From Cloeon dipterum (Eukaryota; Arthropoda; Insecta; Ephemeroptera; Baetidae): a DNA stretch of 64,000 bases. The position numbers were made by a program, and so were the translations under genes. Position 1 is the stretch's first letter; every line of letters begins with the position of its first letter. Location: the NCBI RefSeq assembly GCF_949628265.1, contig NC_088790.1:18232545-18296544 (forward strand), written 5' to 3'. Positions 14,201 through 26,294 of this stretch are shown here, one piece after another. The notes under the pieces are model-generated. The model made no database searches and had not been told where the DNA came from. It worked only from the letters and a program-made list of their open reading frames with translations.

Positions 14201-15059
14201 GTTAAGGTGTTCTGCGTAAGCCGCTCTTTTGCGAGCAGCCGAGCCGATCGATGCAGCACACGCTGCCCGCAAAACTTAAAGCCGCCTGCCGAAATTTGAT
14301 TTGCTACCACGCAACAACGCCCGGATTAATTGCGTTTCCCTTATCAAAAGGAGGGACGACCGAATTATTTTGGTCTTGAGCTCCGGTTTTCCTTGGTGAG
14401 GGCTAAATCCGTTCATCTTTCATTATGGTGATTGCACCAGTGTTCGGAAAAGAAAGAGTGGCAACAGAAAATATGAAGAAAAGAGAGATTAGACAAAAAA
14501 TTGTGCAATTTAAACAAAATTTCCCACTAGACATTTTATGCTTATAATTCAAATGAATTATTAGACTTAGAAAAAAATTAAAATTTAGGGATCGTTTTGT
14601 TTCCAAGATGAGATATAATTTTGAGCCAAATTTCCTCTATTCCATATCAGAAGTTGTAGACATTTATTATTAATCCACTTAATCAAGTTTTGTTGCCTGT
14701 TTAAAGTGAAAGCTGTTAAAAATATTTTTTGCTTAATATATTTGCTTTGAAATTATTTACGTTTTTTTATTAGCTTTCGAACTTTGGTTGATGCTTTTAT
14801 TTTTATTTTAAATGCTTTTCATATACTGATTAATTAATCCAGATGTAACCCAATATCAACTCAAGCATACAATGAATAAATAATAGCACGCTTTTTTGAA
14901 CAATAGTAAAAATAAATAGCTTTAATCCATTTTACAAAAAAAATACAATAGAATGTTGGTATCGGAATTCTTTTTGCGCTTTTCTGATCGAATTTTTTGG
15001 TCTGATTCCAGAATGAAGACATCCGTAGCTCGTTTGCAGTGTTTGATGATTTGTGGTAG
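5048..15059 (+). CDS. Kv channel-interacting protein (KChIP/KCNIP family EF-hand protein), five exons, 5' incomplete
   Basis: Joined coding segments 5048-5242, 8285-8423, 10741-10891, 10970-11032 and 15012-15059 give 198 residues plus a stop, with intron phases agreeing at every junction (1, 1, 2, 0, 0). The product has four EF-hand units. The first (residues 41-52) is degenerate with the CPTG signature of neuronal calcium sensors. The second (79-90) ends in Asp rather than Glu, as in KChIPs. The third (115-126, DVNNDGCITREE) and fourth (165-176, DLNNDGVITVDE) are canonical Ca2+ loops. The tail NEDIRSSFAVFDDLW resembles KChIP C-termini. Members of this family bind the N-terminus of Kv4 (Shal) channels in the cytosol and tune their trafficking and inactivation. 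The residues before position 1, where KChIP isoforms differ, come from an exon I could not find; it may lie before the window. A frequenin-type sensor is less likely, given the tail and the second EF-hand. Confidence 0.9.
5243..8284 (+). other. KChIP intron
   Basis: A 3,042 bp intron, GT-AG. No exon, repeat array or RNA gene was recognised in it. Confidence 0.8.
8285..8423 (+). CDS. KChIP exon with EF-hand 2
   Basis: The acceptor is TTTTCAG ending at 8284 and the donor is CAG followed by GTGAGC at 8424. It starts with the AT that completes an Asp codon split from the previous exon, and encodes SSQYAHYVF, the EF-2 loop DREKCGTITFGD and the LQERLRWAF helix. It leaves in phase 2. Confidence 0.92.
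8424..10740 (+). other. KChIP intron
   Basis: A 2,317 bp intron, GT-AG. Open frames near 9566-9979 and 9726-9974 overlap on opposite strands in a GC-richer patch and have no recognisable product. Confidence 0.8.
10741..10891 (+). CDS. KChIP exon with EF-hand 3
   Basis: The acceptor GGCGCAG ends at 10740 and the donor is CAG followed by GTACTC. It encodes the LYDVNNDGCITREEM loop, the ITAIYDLMG helix and the start of the EF-4 helix (HVERIFQ). The open frame runs upstream of 10741 by chance, but family alignment places the exon boundary here. Confidence 0.92.
10970..11032 (+). CDS. KChIP exon with EF-hand 4
   Basis: This 21-codon exon lies between acceptor CTGTTACAG and donor ATG followed by GTGAGT, only 78 bp after the previous exon. 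It encodes KLDLNNDGVITVDEFIDYC and ends in phase 0. Confidence 0.92.
11033..15011 (+). other. KChIP last intron
   Basis: A 3,979 bp intron, GT-AG, starting GTGAGT. GC-richer patches at 12180-12440 and 13920-14300 carry overlapping frames on both strands without recognisable products. Confidence 0.75.
15012..15059 (+). CDS. KChIP terminal exon
   Basis: Fifteen codons and a TAG follow the acceptor GATTCCAG after a 3,979 bp intron. The peptide NEDIRSSFAVFDDLW has the spacing of the KChIP C-terminal helix (acidic start, then S-x-x-x-F). It enters in phase 0, as the preceding exon requires. The exon is short, so the assignment rests on phase, acceptor and family likeness. Confidence 0.82.
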   Translation, partial: NEDIRSSFAVFDDLW

Positions 15060-18000
15060 AAGTGCGTCGCGTCGAGGAGAAACTTTGCTAGTTCGACAGT
15101 GCGTGGATGAACGGGTGCAAAAATCCGTATTAAACGGACTAGAGGAACATTGTGTTTTCGACGAGGGTTTATTTGCACACCGGTGAGTCCAGCTGTTCTG
15201 CTGGAGACATAGTATTGAAATTGACACGCGCGGAATATTCTCTAGAAGCCACTGCTACTCGTTTTTGTCGCAGTAGTACTCACAAACTGCAGGAAAAAGG
15301 TGCTCCGTCAAGATCCGCTACTTCTCCAAAGTCACTTCTTGTAGCACCTTAAGAGGGTATGAATGGTTTCACAAATCCACTGCTGCTGTTTCGTGGGTGT
15401 TAAGCGTACAGATTGACCTAAAATTTTGGTGTTCGCCGTAAATTATCAAACAATTCTTTGAAGCTCTTTTTCGATATAATTTTTATACCTTCAAAATTAA
15501 ATGCAATATCAATATCCAAATTCATTGCAGAAAAAAATAAGCTGGGATGCAAATTTACAGGTTGCATTCGGGTTTTTTTTATAATCTTTTCCAACTAGAA
15601 CGTCAACATAACACATGTAAATATTATGCTATGCATAATTTAACCGTATTCCACCACGCGGACCAATCAGAAGGATAAACATGACATGTTTAATTGTGTA
15701 ATGCATTCAGAGAGCTTGTATGCGCAAACCTAATTGAGTCTGATCTATGGTGTCAGATTAAGTTACGAGCCTGTATTCACAATAATTTCTATCTTTCGTG
15801 TTTGAAGCATTTATCATGCGACGGCAGCGGTGGAATTCGCGGTGTTTGTTATTCATGAGGCGTAATGCGCGTATTTTCACAATCTCCCTTTTTCATTCCG
15901 TTTAATTCAATGCGGCAGGAATGTTTTTTGTGCTGAACACAATTTTTTATATGGAAATGAACTGCAGCAGCCATACTGCAGCCACGGTAACTTTCTCGTC
16001 CTCTTGCTGCAAGTTTTGCACTTTTATTGGCTGCCATAAAAACTATCTGGAAATGTGTATTTCGTTATATTTTATCTTGACAATCGAGAGGATTTCCGTC
16101 GGCTAACTTTAGGTGTACAGTATGCAGGAACAGCAGGAGAAGACATTCCTTCTATACATATTTTGCTTTCCAAGACAAAATTGCCTCTCCTTTGGATGAA
16201 GTAACAATAAAAGCTTTGCGAATATACTGGCTATTAATGTTAACTGAGGTGATATCTAATTGAAAAAGACTCCACTGCGGAGTGAGTTTTTTAAGAGAGC
16301 ATGCTTTAAAGTGTGTTGAAAGCACAGATTCATAAATACATATGTATAGCAGATATTCTCCTTAAAACGGTATTTCGCTTGTATTCCAAATTTTGCTCTC
16401 TCGTCACTTGCTCTCTTAATACTATGTAGAAATTGTTCTTGGACCTCTGCATGTGACTATGAATTTATCTCTTCGTATAAAAATCAATCTATCTTCATGT
16501 CTTTACATTACGAAAAAATTTCTCGCTATTCGAGACGCAAGGATTTTGGACATTTCTCTTCCTCTCTCTTCACTATCAAAGAAACAAATCCCGTGAACGT
16601 GTCGCAACCATATCGCAAAAAATTCCTGCTGCTGAGAGAGGATGATAATAAACTTAATATCTGGAATTTAATAAATATCCTGAGCTTTAAATAAACACAC
16701 AGTCATGAAATGAATGATTTCTACAAAAGTGACAAATTGTTACGTTGAAAAAACAAGCGTAAGAATTTTGAGACACCAATAACCCACTCTACAAATTTTG
16801 GCAACCAAATCCTTTTAACTTAATGAAAAACCAATGAAAAAAATATACAATGTTGTTTAGTTTGAAGTGAAAATTATCTTTGCGCCGACAAAATCAAAGT
16901 CAATATCTTGGGCAAGTCGCAAAAGTTATATTCCGCATTTTTGGTTTAGCCCTTAAGAGCTTGGAATTTAACTATTAACATTGCTGATTTTTCAAATTCT
17001 TGCTCTTAAACTCTTATTTCAAAATTAATCTAGCTACATTGAGTAGTAGACGAATAAAATTGGCAAAACTCGTAATGAGACTTAAAAATTTACTTTGATA
17101 TATTTAGTAGCTAATAAACGATTTGCTTTGAAATGAGAGCGAAATAAGAGCCAAAATTATATTGAAACCAAGAAACGCGGCATCAGTTTAAATTATTCAG
17201 ATATTTGTATATTTCACAAAATATGTTCGAATTTGTGTGGCATTGTGCTCTTGGAAAGAATCGTGCCATCGATTTTCATGGACTCAAACCTTTAGTTACT
17301 TTCAATATTTACGCAACAGAGACTTTGTTATTTGTGCGTGAATGCCAGATATTGTGTTAAAGCGTAATCCAAATAAATTTATGTGCAGCTACCAGTTCTA
17401 GTCGCAAGCAAACTATACACAGAGTGAAACCGTTGGTTTTGATTTACAATATATTCCACGGTTGTCGAACAGTTAAATAAAACTGTATTCCTTCGTACTT
17501 CATTAAGTGTGTAAATAGCGTTGTTGACTCTTGTGACTTCGTTTGACCCTGGATATTGGAATCTCACAGCAAGCGAACACAAAACACAGCAGAATTTAAA
17601 CACAGTATATAAGAGACATAAACTAGCGAAATAAGGCATATTTAAAATACTACATAAAATACTAGCTATTTTCAACATGAATCTAGTTATAAGGCTTTGG
17701 ATGCGCGAGACGAACCTTCCGTGGATAAAACAACCCACTTAGACTCTAATTGTGGACACAAAGCTGTTGTTAAGTTTTCGAGAAGAAGGTGGACACTTTG
17801 TATTGACTAAAATGTAGGCTTGTGTAAAAATCAAAAGTACATATCCCTCCTCCTCCTCCACACATCCCCGCCAGACTTTTGTTTGCATTTTCTTGACTGT
17901 TGAGATATGAAATTGATCGATCATAGGACGATGTTTTTTTTCTCTAAAACGTTTAATGATGTGTAATTTTTATGTTTCCCACGAAAATCTGATTACGAAG

Positions 18001-21000
18001 CACTTCAAATAGCTGCACTTTGTATGCCTACGCACTTGCGCTGAATCATTCTCCGCAATAATTATTGTTGATCGAATACTGTTAAATGAGATCTTTATTG
18101 TTTTCTGGCGAAAAATCACACGAATTTGTTGAAAAGAAAACTGACATCAATAGTCTACGCAAATATGGAAGAAATGTACTACAGTTTATTTGATTAAAAA
18201 ATAAAACGATGTTCTACTTTCAACTCGTGCTTGACTTTTTTATTTTTTTCCTAATCAACATTAACTTAAGAAGCGGCGTCTAATCATATAAGATATTATT
18301 TTTTGGATAATATTTTTGTATGCACGCAACCCATTGGTCTTGTGTCGTGTTAAATTTATTTCCATGAATTGATTGCCTCAGTTTTTCAAAGGCAAGAGTC
18401 TAATTTTCTTTTTCTTGTGCAAATCGATGGAGAGGAAGACGTACTGGTGCAATGCAGACTTGTGGGTTCCGTTTTTCGGCTCGCTGTCAATTTCTTAATG
18501 GAAAAGACCACTTTCCTCAGCGATCGCAATCAGTCAATCATTTTGGCCTCTCCGTCGCCATGGCAATGGAAAGATTGCTACAGTCTGATTGTGTTCTTTG
18601 TTTTTACTAATGGCCTCTCATTCGCAACAAGCAGGGCAGAACTGACACATCCGAATGAGGCCGAATTCGATATAAAAAGAAATAACAAATCAAGCGAAAG
18701 AAGAGAGTAAGAAATATACGCACTTTTTTGTTCCATGATCTAAGCGTTAACCTCTGTTAAGGAAATATATTTCATTCATAGAGAAACTTAGAAACTTTCG
18801 TAGCGTTGAATGAGCAATGAGGCATTACAGGCAAAGGGCCAGTATTTTTATTCAGACATTACAATTTTTTACTCAAAATTATTTGAACTGCCTTTATTAT
18901 TTATTTAGCTCTTATGAAAAATGCAATAAAGAGTTTTCTCGGAATCTTGGTCTTTTCGCTTTTTAATATTCATGTTTGTCGCAGCTATTAGATGCTTTAA
19001 GTTAATATTGTAGTCAACGTCGACAGGAACAAAAAAGGTGTAAGCAATGTTTTAAAGGAAAAACGCACGGCAGAGGAGGAGAGAACAACGCAGAAGGACC
19101 CTCTCGGCGGTAGCGGCAGCAGTCTCCACTTCAAATTCCAGGTGTCAGCAGGAAAAAGACCATCGATGACACTTGACGTGCTTCGCAATCGACGGCATTT
19201 GACACCTAGAAATTTGAAGCGCCTCAAATTCGGATAGGTCAAGTGTTGCCACTTCAGGTGCAGTCCATGAGTGAGCCTATATGAATAATTTATAACTTAT
19301 CAAAGATGATGTGAAATTTTAATTCACTTGGAAGAAAGAAAGAATTTGGCTCAATATGTATTATGCGTTCTTCAATTGTTTAACAATTTTACCTGATATC
19401 ATATTTTGATTTTCCAGCAAGCTTTGCAGCAGTTCTCGATGTTAAATTTAATATGTTAAATATTAGTTTATGTCCGGAACAAATAGGTCTTTTCTCTTTG
19501 GTCATAAGTAACTATTATAGACCTGCACGCATACAATTTTCAGCATATCCTTGATTCATATTTTGTGCGCCTCTTCCTTCCTCTTTCTCGCATTTCCCAA
19601 CGCCAAATGCGCGTTGAATGTAATATCACGGTGGTGTCACTCAACCAGCGCAATCTCTGCAGGGCATAAAAACTCTTTTTGGCGCAGCTTGAAACTTTTC
19701 GTTCGATCAGCAGAGAGTTTCTCTTCTCTCTTTTCGCACCACCTCCATTTATTTCCGCGCTAATCACTGTCTCAAGGTATAAATTAGACGCGCAAACACA
19801 CACACGCCTGCTTCCCGTTCCATCCGCTCTTTAATCCTGGTTGAAAGCAGCCGTACCGCCCGCTGGCAGGTGAACCATCGTCTCAATACATAATCCGTGC
19901 TTTATCAACGAGCTGCGTGATTTGTGACTCTTTCTGGGAGAGCTGAGCAAAGAAGTAAGAGCCCGCACTTGAGAAACTGTATGCCCCAAAGAAATGTACG
20001 GGAAAATTGTAAATGTTCCGTTTGGAAAAAATGATATAATGGTACTTCAGATCAATTACATTTTTTTATCAATTAGATCTATTAGACTAATTTCATGAAT
20101 TCTACAAAATCACTAGAATATATTCAGTTATAGGTTGGAAATTTTTTATATAATATTATATAATATTTTTACAATTGCTTGATTTCCAAAATTGCGCACT
20201 TCTTGATCAAGCGGCACAAGGTGCTAAAATTCGTGAAATACTCACATGAGAGACAATTTAGGAGCAAATGGTTCTTTTGTGCAGCCAATAAAATATTTTT
20301 CAATCTCGGAAATTTAAAAATATTTGCATGTACCTTCCGTTGTTTCTTTTTATTTCGTTTATATTAACATCAATAAAATGTTCACTCTATTTTCCCACAC
20401 TTTAGTTTCTTGAATCACATTATATTAAATTCAAAATATTATTTTATTGCGGATCAGCAGAGTAACTTTACCCCATACATTCCCACTGTCAAAAGAAAAC
20501 ACAAAAAATATCATTTTACCTTGCCCATTCTCACTTTTCTCATTCTGTGGTTGTAATATCGGCGAGAAATAGCAAGCTTTAATTACTAAGCACTTGCATC
20601 TACAAATAAAATGCTCAAAAAGCAAGTTTGCGAGAGTGCAAAGTCAAGACCTTTTAACTTTGACCCGAAACTGCAGTCGTGTGTGAAGATTACACTGGTG
20701 GCTGGACCCGCAGTGGGCAAAGGCACGTTTGTAACGAGCGCCGGCTTGGCTAAAAATACACACCGGCGGCGACCAACGAGAAAAAGCAAGCATTAGGCAA
20801 CCGGCTCGTCACCAGCGTCGGGCGGGATGCGGATACGCGCGTGCATTACCGCTTGATGGGGCCCAAACAGCCCCTGTGTGCGTGTCTGCTCAACGTCAGC
20901 ACTAGGGTTGCCAAATTTTGCCACCGAGCACTGCTGTGAGCTCGTTACTTTGAATGTTAATTACTTCCTTCAACTTCCATTGTGCACAGAAATGTTCGCA

Positions 21001-22104
21001 ATTTTCACCTTGTTTCCGTCAGGAAAAGAATTTATACGAGTTAAGAGTCCACGTAGAATCAGAATTATGGACATAATGGCTTTAAACGTAGATGCATAAT
21101 TTATTAAACCTATATTGAACTGCTCAATGTTTTCGAGATATCTTCAGAAAGGTGACAAAGTAATAATTCACCTGAATTAATCATGGGTATTGACCCAAAT
21201 TAAAAAATACTCTAATTATCGCGATACCAAGCCGTTGACTCGCATTGCTGAGCACATGCTTTGCGTGTACTTTGCAATGTGAGAATCTGAGTGATGTTTG
21301 GGGGTCGAGTGCGGGCTGATGCGCCAACGTTTGACTCCCTTTGCGTTGCAATGACGGATCCAGCATTCGTGAATTGATTTCACGGGACGAATGTCTAGCG
21401 TTTCAATAAAAGGACCCTGGTGCGGGGGCAGTAACAGGAGCTGGTCCTTTTCTGGACTTATTTTCCTCCAATGAGGCCCGTGGACCCATGTCATTAGTTC
21501 ACGATGTTATTTGGACGCGGAATTTTCGCAAGTTGTTTGCTATCAGGAGGTCGCAGATCTCTAAAAGAGATGAACCTATAAAATAATCGAATGATTATAA
21601 CTCTCATAAAATTATTGTAACGGGAATTTTTCTCAAATTCAACTTAAACTTTATTTCTGGCAGTGCTCTAATAAACAACGCCTTTTGAAGATCATGCCGA
21701 AAATCTATAAATCAAAATTATTATTTTTAATGAATGGCACAGAAACGTCAACTGCGTATTGAAAATTTAAGTAGCTGAACATTGTAAGAGCTCAAAAATA
21801 TTATAATATAGATGGATGGCAAAACAAAATACGTCAATCTAAATTAAATATTTTAAAAAGTTGGTCATTCGTCATTCATGCTGGCAACCCTAGGAAAGGG
21901 CACGCGAGCCACGTGGGAAATGAAGGAACAAATGCGCTTTGGCCGTTTTAAGCCGCTTTGAAATATCCTCCTCGGGACGGATTACGCGGTCGCAAGACTA
22001 ATTTGGCCTAATCAAATAAGCGACCAGAGGTCAACACAGCAGGCACGGATGCTTGAGCTGCGTGCCCCTTGATTGTTGCACACTCAAGTCGGAAACAGAG
22101 AGAA
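15060..22104. other. KChIP 3' UTR and intergenic DNA
   Basis: The 3' UTR end is not clear; AATAAA-like sites near the stop are absent or weak, and one at 16205 is distant. The remainder is AT-rich DNA with one dispersed repeat copy (20438) and no supported gene. Confidence 0.6.
20438..20495 (+). repeat. Dispersed repeat, copy A
   Basis: Contains TTTTATTGCGGATCAGCAG, followed by AACTTTACCCCATACATTCC. It shares the first block with 48361-48420 and the second with 43701-43773. Confidence 0.6.
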
Positions 22105-23260
22105 CCCGCATAAAAAAATATAACCCAGGAATATCCGGAATAATCTTAGATTAATCAAAATTTACCCGAAAAAATTAATCCAAAAAAATGATCCAGGATG
22201 AATACTGTATTAATCGAGATTAATCTATGAAGGTTTAAGATCAATCTAGAGATTAATCTAAAAATATATCCTCAGATTATTCTTTGGATCATTCTGAGAT
22301 TAATCCAAAAAAATAATTTTTGGAATTTTCTTAGAATGAATCTAGATTAACCTTAAAATGTTTTAAAGTTAATCTAGAGATTAAATTACAAGAATATCCC
22401 TAGAATAATCCCAAAGGGGAAATTTGAATATAGTTAATAGAATATCCCCAGATTATTCTATGGATCATTCTGAGATGAATTCTCAATATTTTTTTAATGT
22501 TCCTAGAATATTCTTTAAAAAACCCCTAAAAGAGAAGAACTTAGATATTTTTCTTACAATTAAAAACATAAAAATAAGTATGAAACATAATTTAATCAAG
22601 AAAATGAACTGCCATACTGTTAAATATTTTGAAATCGTTATCACAAAAATTATTTTTTCTCGCAAATATTTTTTAATTAATGCGATGGATTCAATTTTTA
22701 TATTAAAACCTAACAAATTTTTCATTATCTTAACACAAAATTATGATGCCTTTATTTTTCAAAGTATCTGCCCAGATTAAAAAGGGTAAAAATCATAAAT
22801 GCGATTGAATAAATTAATTTCTTAACACAAGGAGTCTTAATTAATGCTACCGACAAACGGGCCAATTTGAATAAAAAATCAGAAGGACAAAAAAGGGTTA
22901 AAAGGGCGATTTTAGTGTGCGCGTGGTAGCGGCGGCTGCACATGCATGCACGCACTTGCATGGAATGCCTGCTGCCTGCCTCTGTTGTGGAGCGGGGGAG
23001 GGGCGACGGGCGGTGGCAGCAGCAAGAGACTTACAAAATCCTGCTTCGCTCTCTTTGTCTAACGCGTCAACGGTCAACCGCCGTTCAAATCGAAGTTATT
23101 AACGGACGCAGGACGCCGGACGCCGTCAATAAGGGACATCACGGACGTCCCGCGGACTCGGACGGATGGCCTGGGATCTTACGGTTAACAGGGTAAGTCT
23201 CATTTTATAGATTAGCGTCCAAAGAAATTAGAACAGATCGCGCAACTTTGAAATCCAACG

Positions 23261-23431
23261 GATTTATGGTAAAATTACACTTTTCGCTGCTACTTGTACG
23301 GTTTTCGCCACCAATATTTTGATATGGGATCCTCTCCAGTCCCAAATGTTCTTAATTAGAACCTCATAAATAAGTTTGGGTGGCGGAAACTGTAAATCGG
23401 TGATGAAAAATATAATTTTTCCATGTAAATC
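23261..23431. repeat. Imperfect long hairpin, arms about 52 bp
   Basis: Arm 23261-23312 (from GATTTATGG to TTCGCCACC) pairs with 23379-23431 (from GGTGGCGGAAAC to ATGTAAATC), with scattered mismatches and small gaps. The apex is about 66 nt and holds a smaller GGGA...TCCC stem. Confidence 0.6.
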
Positions 23432-23480
23432 GCGGTCGCTTTTTTTGTACGCTTACGAGAATTTGTATTACACATTCTGA

Positions 23481-23569
23481 TTCAATTGGCTTCGCATGGA
23501 AAATGGAAAAATATTTTGCATGAACTTGACATACTTCTACCTTCCATTTTCCAAGCAAAGCTGATTGAA
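23481..23569. repeat. Short hairpin, 28-bp arms, pre-miRNA-like size
   Basis: Arm 23481-23508 pairs with 23542-23569. Twenty-four of 28 positions are complementary, and two of the remaining four are G-U wobbles if read on the plus strand. The stem includes an uninterrupted TGGAAAATGGAA / TTCCATTTTCCA block. The loop is 33 nt. Whether it is transcribed is unknown. Confidence 0.6.
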
Positions 23570-24247
23570 AAAAGCTTTTATTTATTTTTTTCTACGAGTC
23601 GCTCCCTTTTTTTAGCTTCAAGCCGTCCGCAGATGTTTTGCACGACGGGAAAAGATACAATCGTTTAAGTTCTGCAGTTTGGGCTTCAAGATTGGCGGTG
23701 CTGGCATCGAATGAGAGAAAATTTTGTACCTGATATGATGAAAAACCAATAAATTTTAAAAATTTAACTAAATAAGTTTGTAATTATTTAAGTAATTCCC
23801 AATTAAATCGCAGTTATAACATATTTTGAAATATTCTAGGAACAATCTGAAGTAATTTTAAAAATAACTTAGGGATAATATTTGTCACACTTAATATTGA
23901 CCTTAAAATAATATTAGATTAACCAAAGAATGTTCCAGGATGATCAAAAAAGAATAATCCTATATAAAGATTTGATACGCTAAATATTAATCCCAGATCA
24001 ATCCAAAGATTAATCCATAAGTATATTATGAGAATGTTCTAGGATCATTCTTTAGAGCTTTTTGAAACAAACCCCGGCAGAATAATCCTGGAACATTCTA
24101 AGGATATTCTCTTAAATTAATCTACAGATTAATCCAGTATCACGAAAAACCGTATCATAAGTTCATATATAATTAATTTTTTAGATTAATCCTGGGCGAA
24201 ATCGGTATATTCTTAGAACATTCTCAGGTGATATTTTTTTATGCGGG

Positions 24248-25132
24248 AAGGGTTAACTTACTGTTACAGTAAGTGGTTCCGGCTAAATGTAGTTCAATAA
24301 TCAATTTTTGCTTTTACGCAAAACAAATCAACCGATATGTATGACATTAAAACAACTTTGAGTGTATTTATATTTTTCTTTGATCCAAAATATTCAGAAT
24401 CAATATGCTACACTTGACATAATTTAAGAATTGTATCATTGCTTATTGTTGATTCTGTTGGAATTGCAGTTATGTCTGCAAAATAGGTGTCCTAACTAAT
24501 TTCAGCTTTCAATTTGTTCATTTCTTTGTTTAGCAAAGTCCAATTTTTCACCAACGCGCTTCTTTCTTCATTTGGTATTGATGGCACACTAAATTCATAT
24601 TTATTCGTGAATTTGAATGAGTATCTATGAGTTAATTATTTAAATTATTTTTCTTACTTCAAATTAGTGCTTCGACTAATCTCTTTCGCAAATAAATATG
24701 AGATTCAAGAATTTTTTTTGGATATTTAGTCAATTGAAAGCTCGTTTGTAACTATCAGCTTTTGTTTTGCAACTTCAGAGGCTAGCATAAAAATACAAAT
24801 AATTTTCAATGATTTTGGCTTATCAATATTTTTCTAGGAATTTACACCAGTTTATTCGTTGTTCCAGCAGGTTGTTTGAGATTCATTTACCCGGATCAAA
24901 ATCAACTAAAGTAGGAAATCAGACAAATTAAGCTTAACAATTAATTCACACTTCCCTCTTTTTCCTGGTACCTCCTCTTAAAAGGCCATCTCAACCCCTT
25001 TGTTTCTCAAGACTGCCGGCAATGCTTAATTCAATCTACTCCACTCATTTTATTGCGTTACCCCAGAGTGAAGAACGAACGAACCTGCTCTTTTCCCATC
25101 TCAGCAACAAAGGAGACTGCAAACTCGCACAG

Positions 25133-25214
<82 letters not shown>

Positions 25215-26286
25215 GTTTTGATCTTCGCTAACAAGACACGGGACGACGGGCTGGTTTATTAATTAATGACACACGCTCCTTCTCCTCGAATGTACATATA
25301 CTTCGTAGGCAATGCTTTATTATTGCTGCAAATTGACTGCAAAACCGAACCGGCTCGAAGATAAACGAGCTTCATTTTGAATAATGTATCTGCATCTTGA
25401 ATCTTGAGAGACATGCTTTCTCGTTCGCTTAGCTAACGCCTCTTTGACTGCGCAGTGTGTCAAAGATAAAAGAGACGTGCAGCTGCACCAGATGGGAACA
25501 CAGCGCTAATAGATTAATCACAAGGGATAAACGGTTATTAGTTCGTTGTAAGATAATTATTATTATGGAATTGAATTTCCTGGTGAAACAGTAATCACGA
25601 CTTGATAGAAACCAGCTAATGAACTTTCCAGGGACAAACAAAAATAAAAAAGTTTTAATCAACAGTCGTGAAATTATTATGTGAATCATGTTAATTTTAT
25701 TGCAAATTAGCCGACTTTCTTATCCACTAAAGAAAAACAAGTAGCTCGACCAACCTGCATGCTCAGACGCTAATTAAGTTGTGCCGGATAAGAAATTACT
25801 CTTTGCGTTTGGTGAGTGCTGGAAGAGCACCAATATCTAATAATCACCCTGCTCCTTTTCTTCTTCCAGCAGCTGCAATCCGCGAAAGTGCGTGGGAGAA
25901 AAACGTAATGTGGGTCGGCTGCACGGAAAACTCTGCCGGTGTCGTAATATACGCGAGGAAAACAAAATTTCCCTGCTAAGTTAGAGATATGGGCACACTT
26001 GAATTGAATCGGTGGAATATTTTTCCTCGGATCGCCCCTCTTTTTAATAACTGCATTTTATGCGGGCGCTCGTAAAAGCATAATCTAACCTCCTCGGGCA
26101 GCTGGAATCGAATCGGCGAAAATACGATCATTTTTATCCTCTCCCTCCGCGCAGACAAAAAGTTTGCCAATCGTCGTAAAAGCAGAGGTTGGCGTGTTCG
26201 AATTACGCCTTCAGATGAGAAATTTCACTGTGAATGACACCATTATCTTTAAGGTCGCGCCGGCGTTAAATTTTATTAACTCCCGC
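24248..26286. other. Intergenic DNA between the two transposon-like segments
   Basis: AT-rich, with the (TC)n microsatellite. No gene was recognised. Confidence 0.6.
25136..25211. repeat. (TC)n microsatellite, about 76 bp
   Basis: Uninterrupted TC dinucleotides. They create spurious Ser-Leu frames. Confidence 0.97.
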
Positions 26287-26294
26287 GTGTGCGC
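26287..26294. repeat. Left target-site duplication of the hAT-type element
   Basis: GTGTGCGC, identical to 27114-27121. Confidence 0.85.

Larger units (their letters stand above)
22105..24247. mobile_element. 2.1 kb segment with 17-bp terminal inverted repeats; possible foldback-type element
   Basis: CCCGCATAAAAAAATAT at 22105-22121 is exactly inverted at 24231-24247, and looser similarity extends inward. Both flanks (about 22105-22480 and 23860-24247) are crowded with variants of the palindrome AGATTAATCT and of GGATTATTC. One unit of about 40 bp recurs at 22269 and 22443. No transposase frame is seen. The interior (22900-23700) is GC-rich then hairpin-forming, so it may be captured DNA between two inverted copies. 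No convincing target duplication was found beyond a possible AA. Confidence 0.55.

Noticed and set aside
25022..25262. Ser-Leu repeat proteins
   Set aside because: Frames created by the (TC)n microsatellite.
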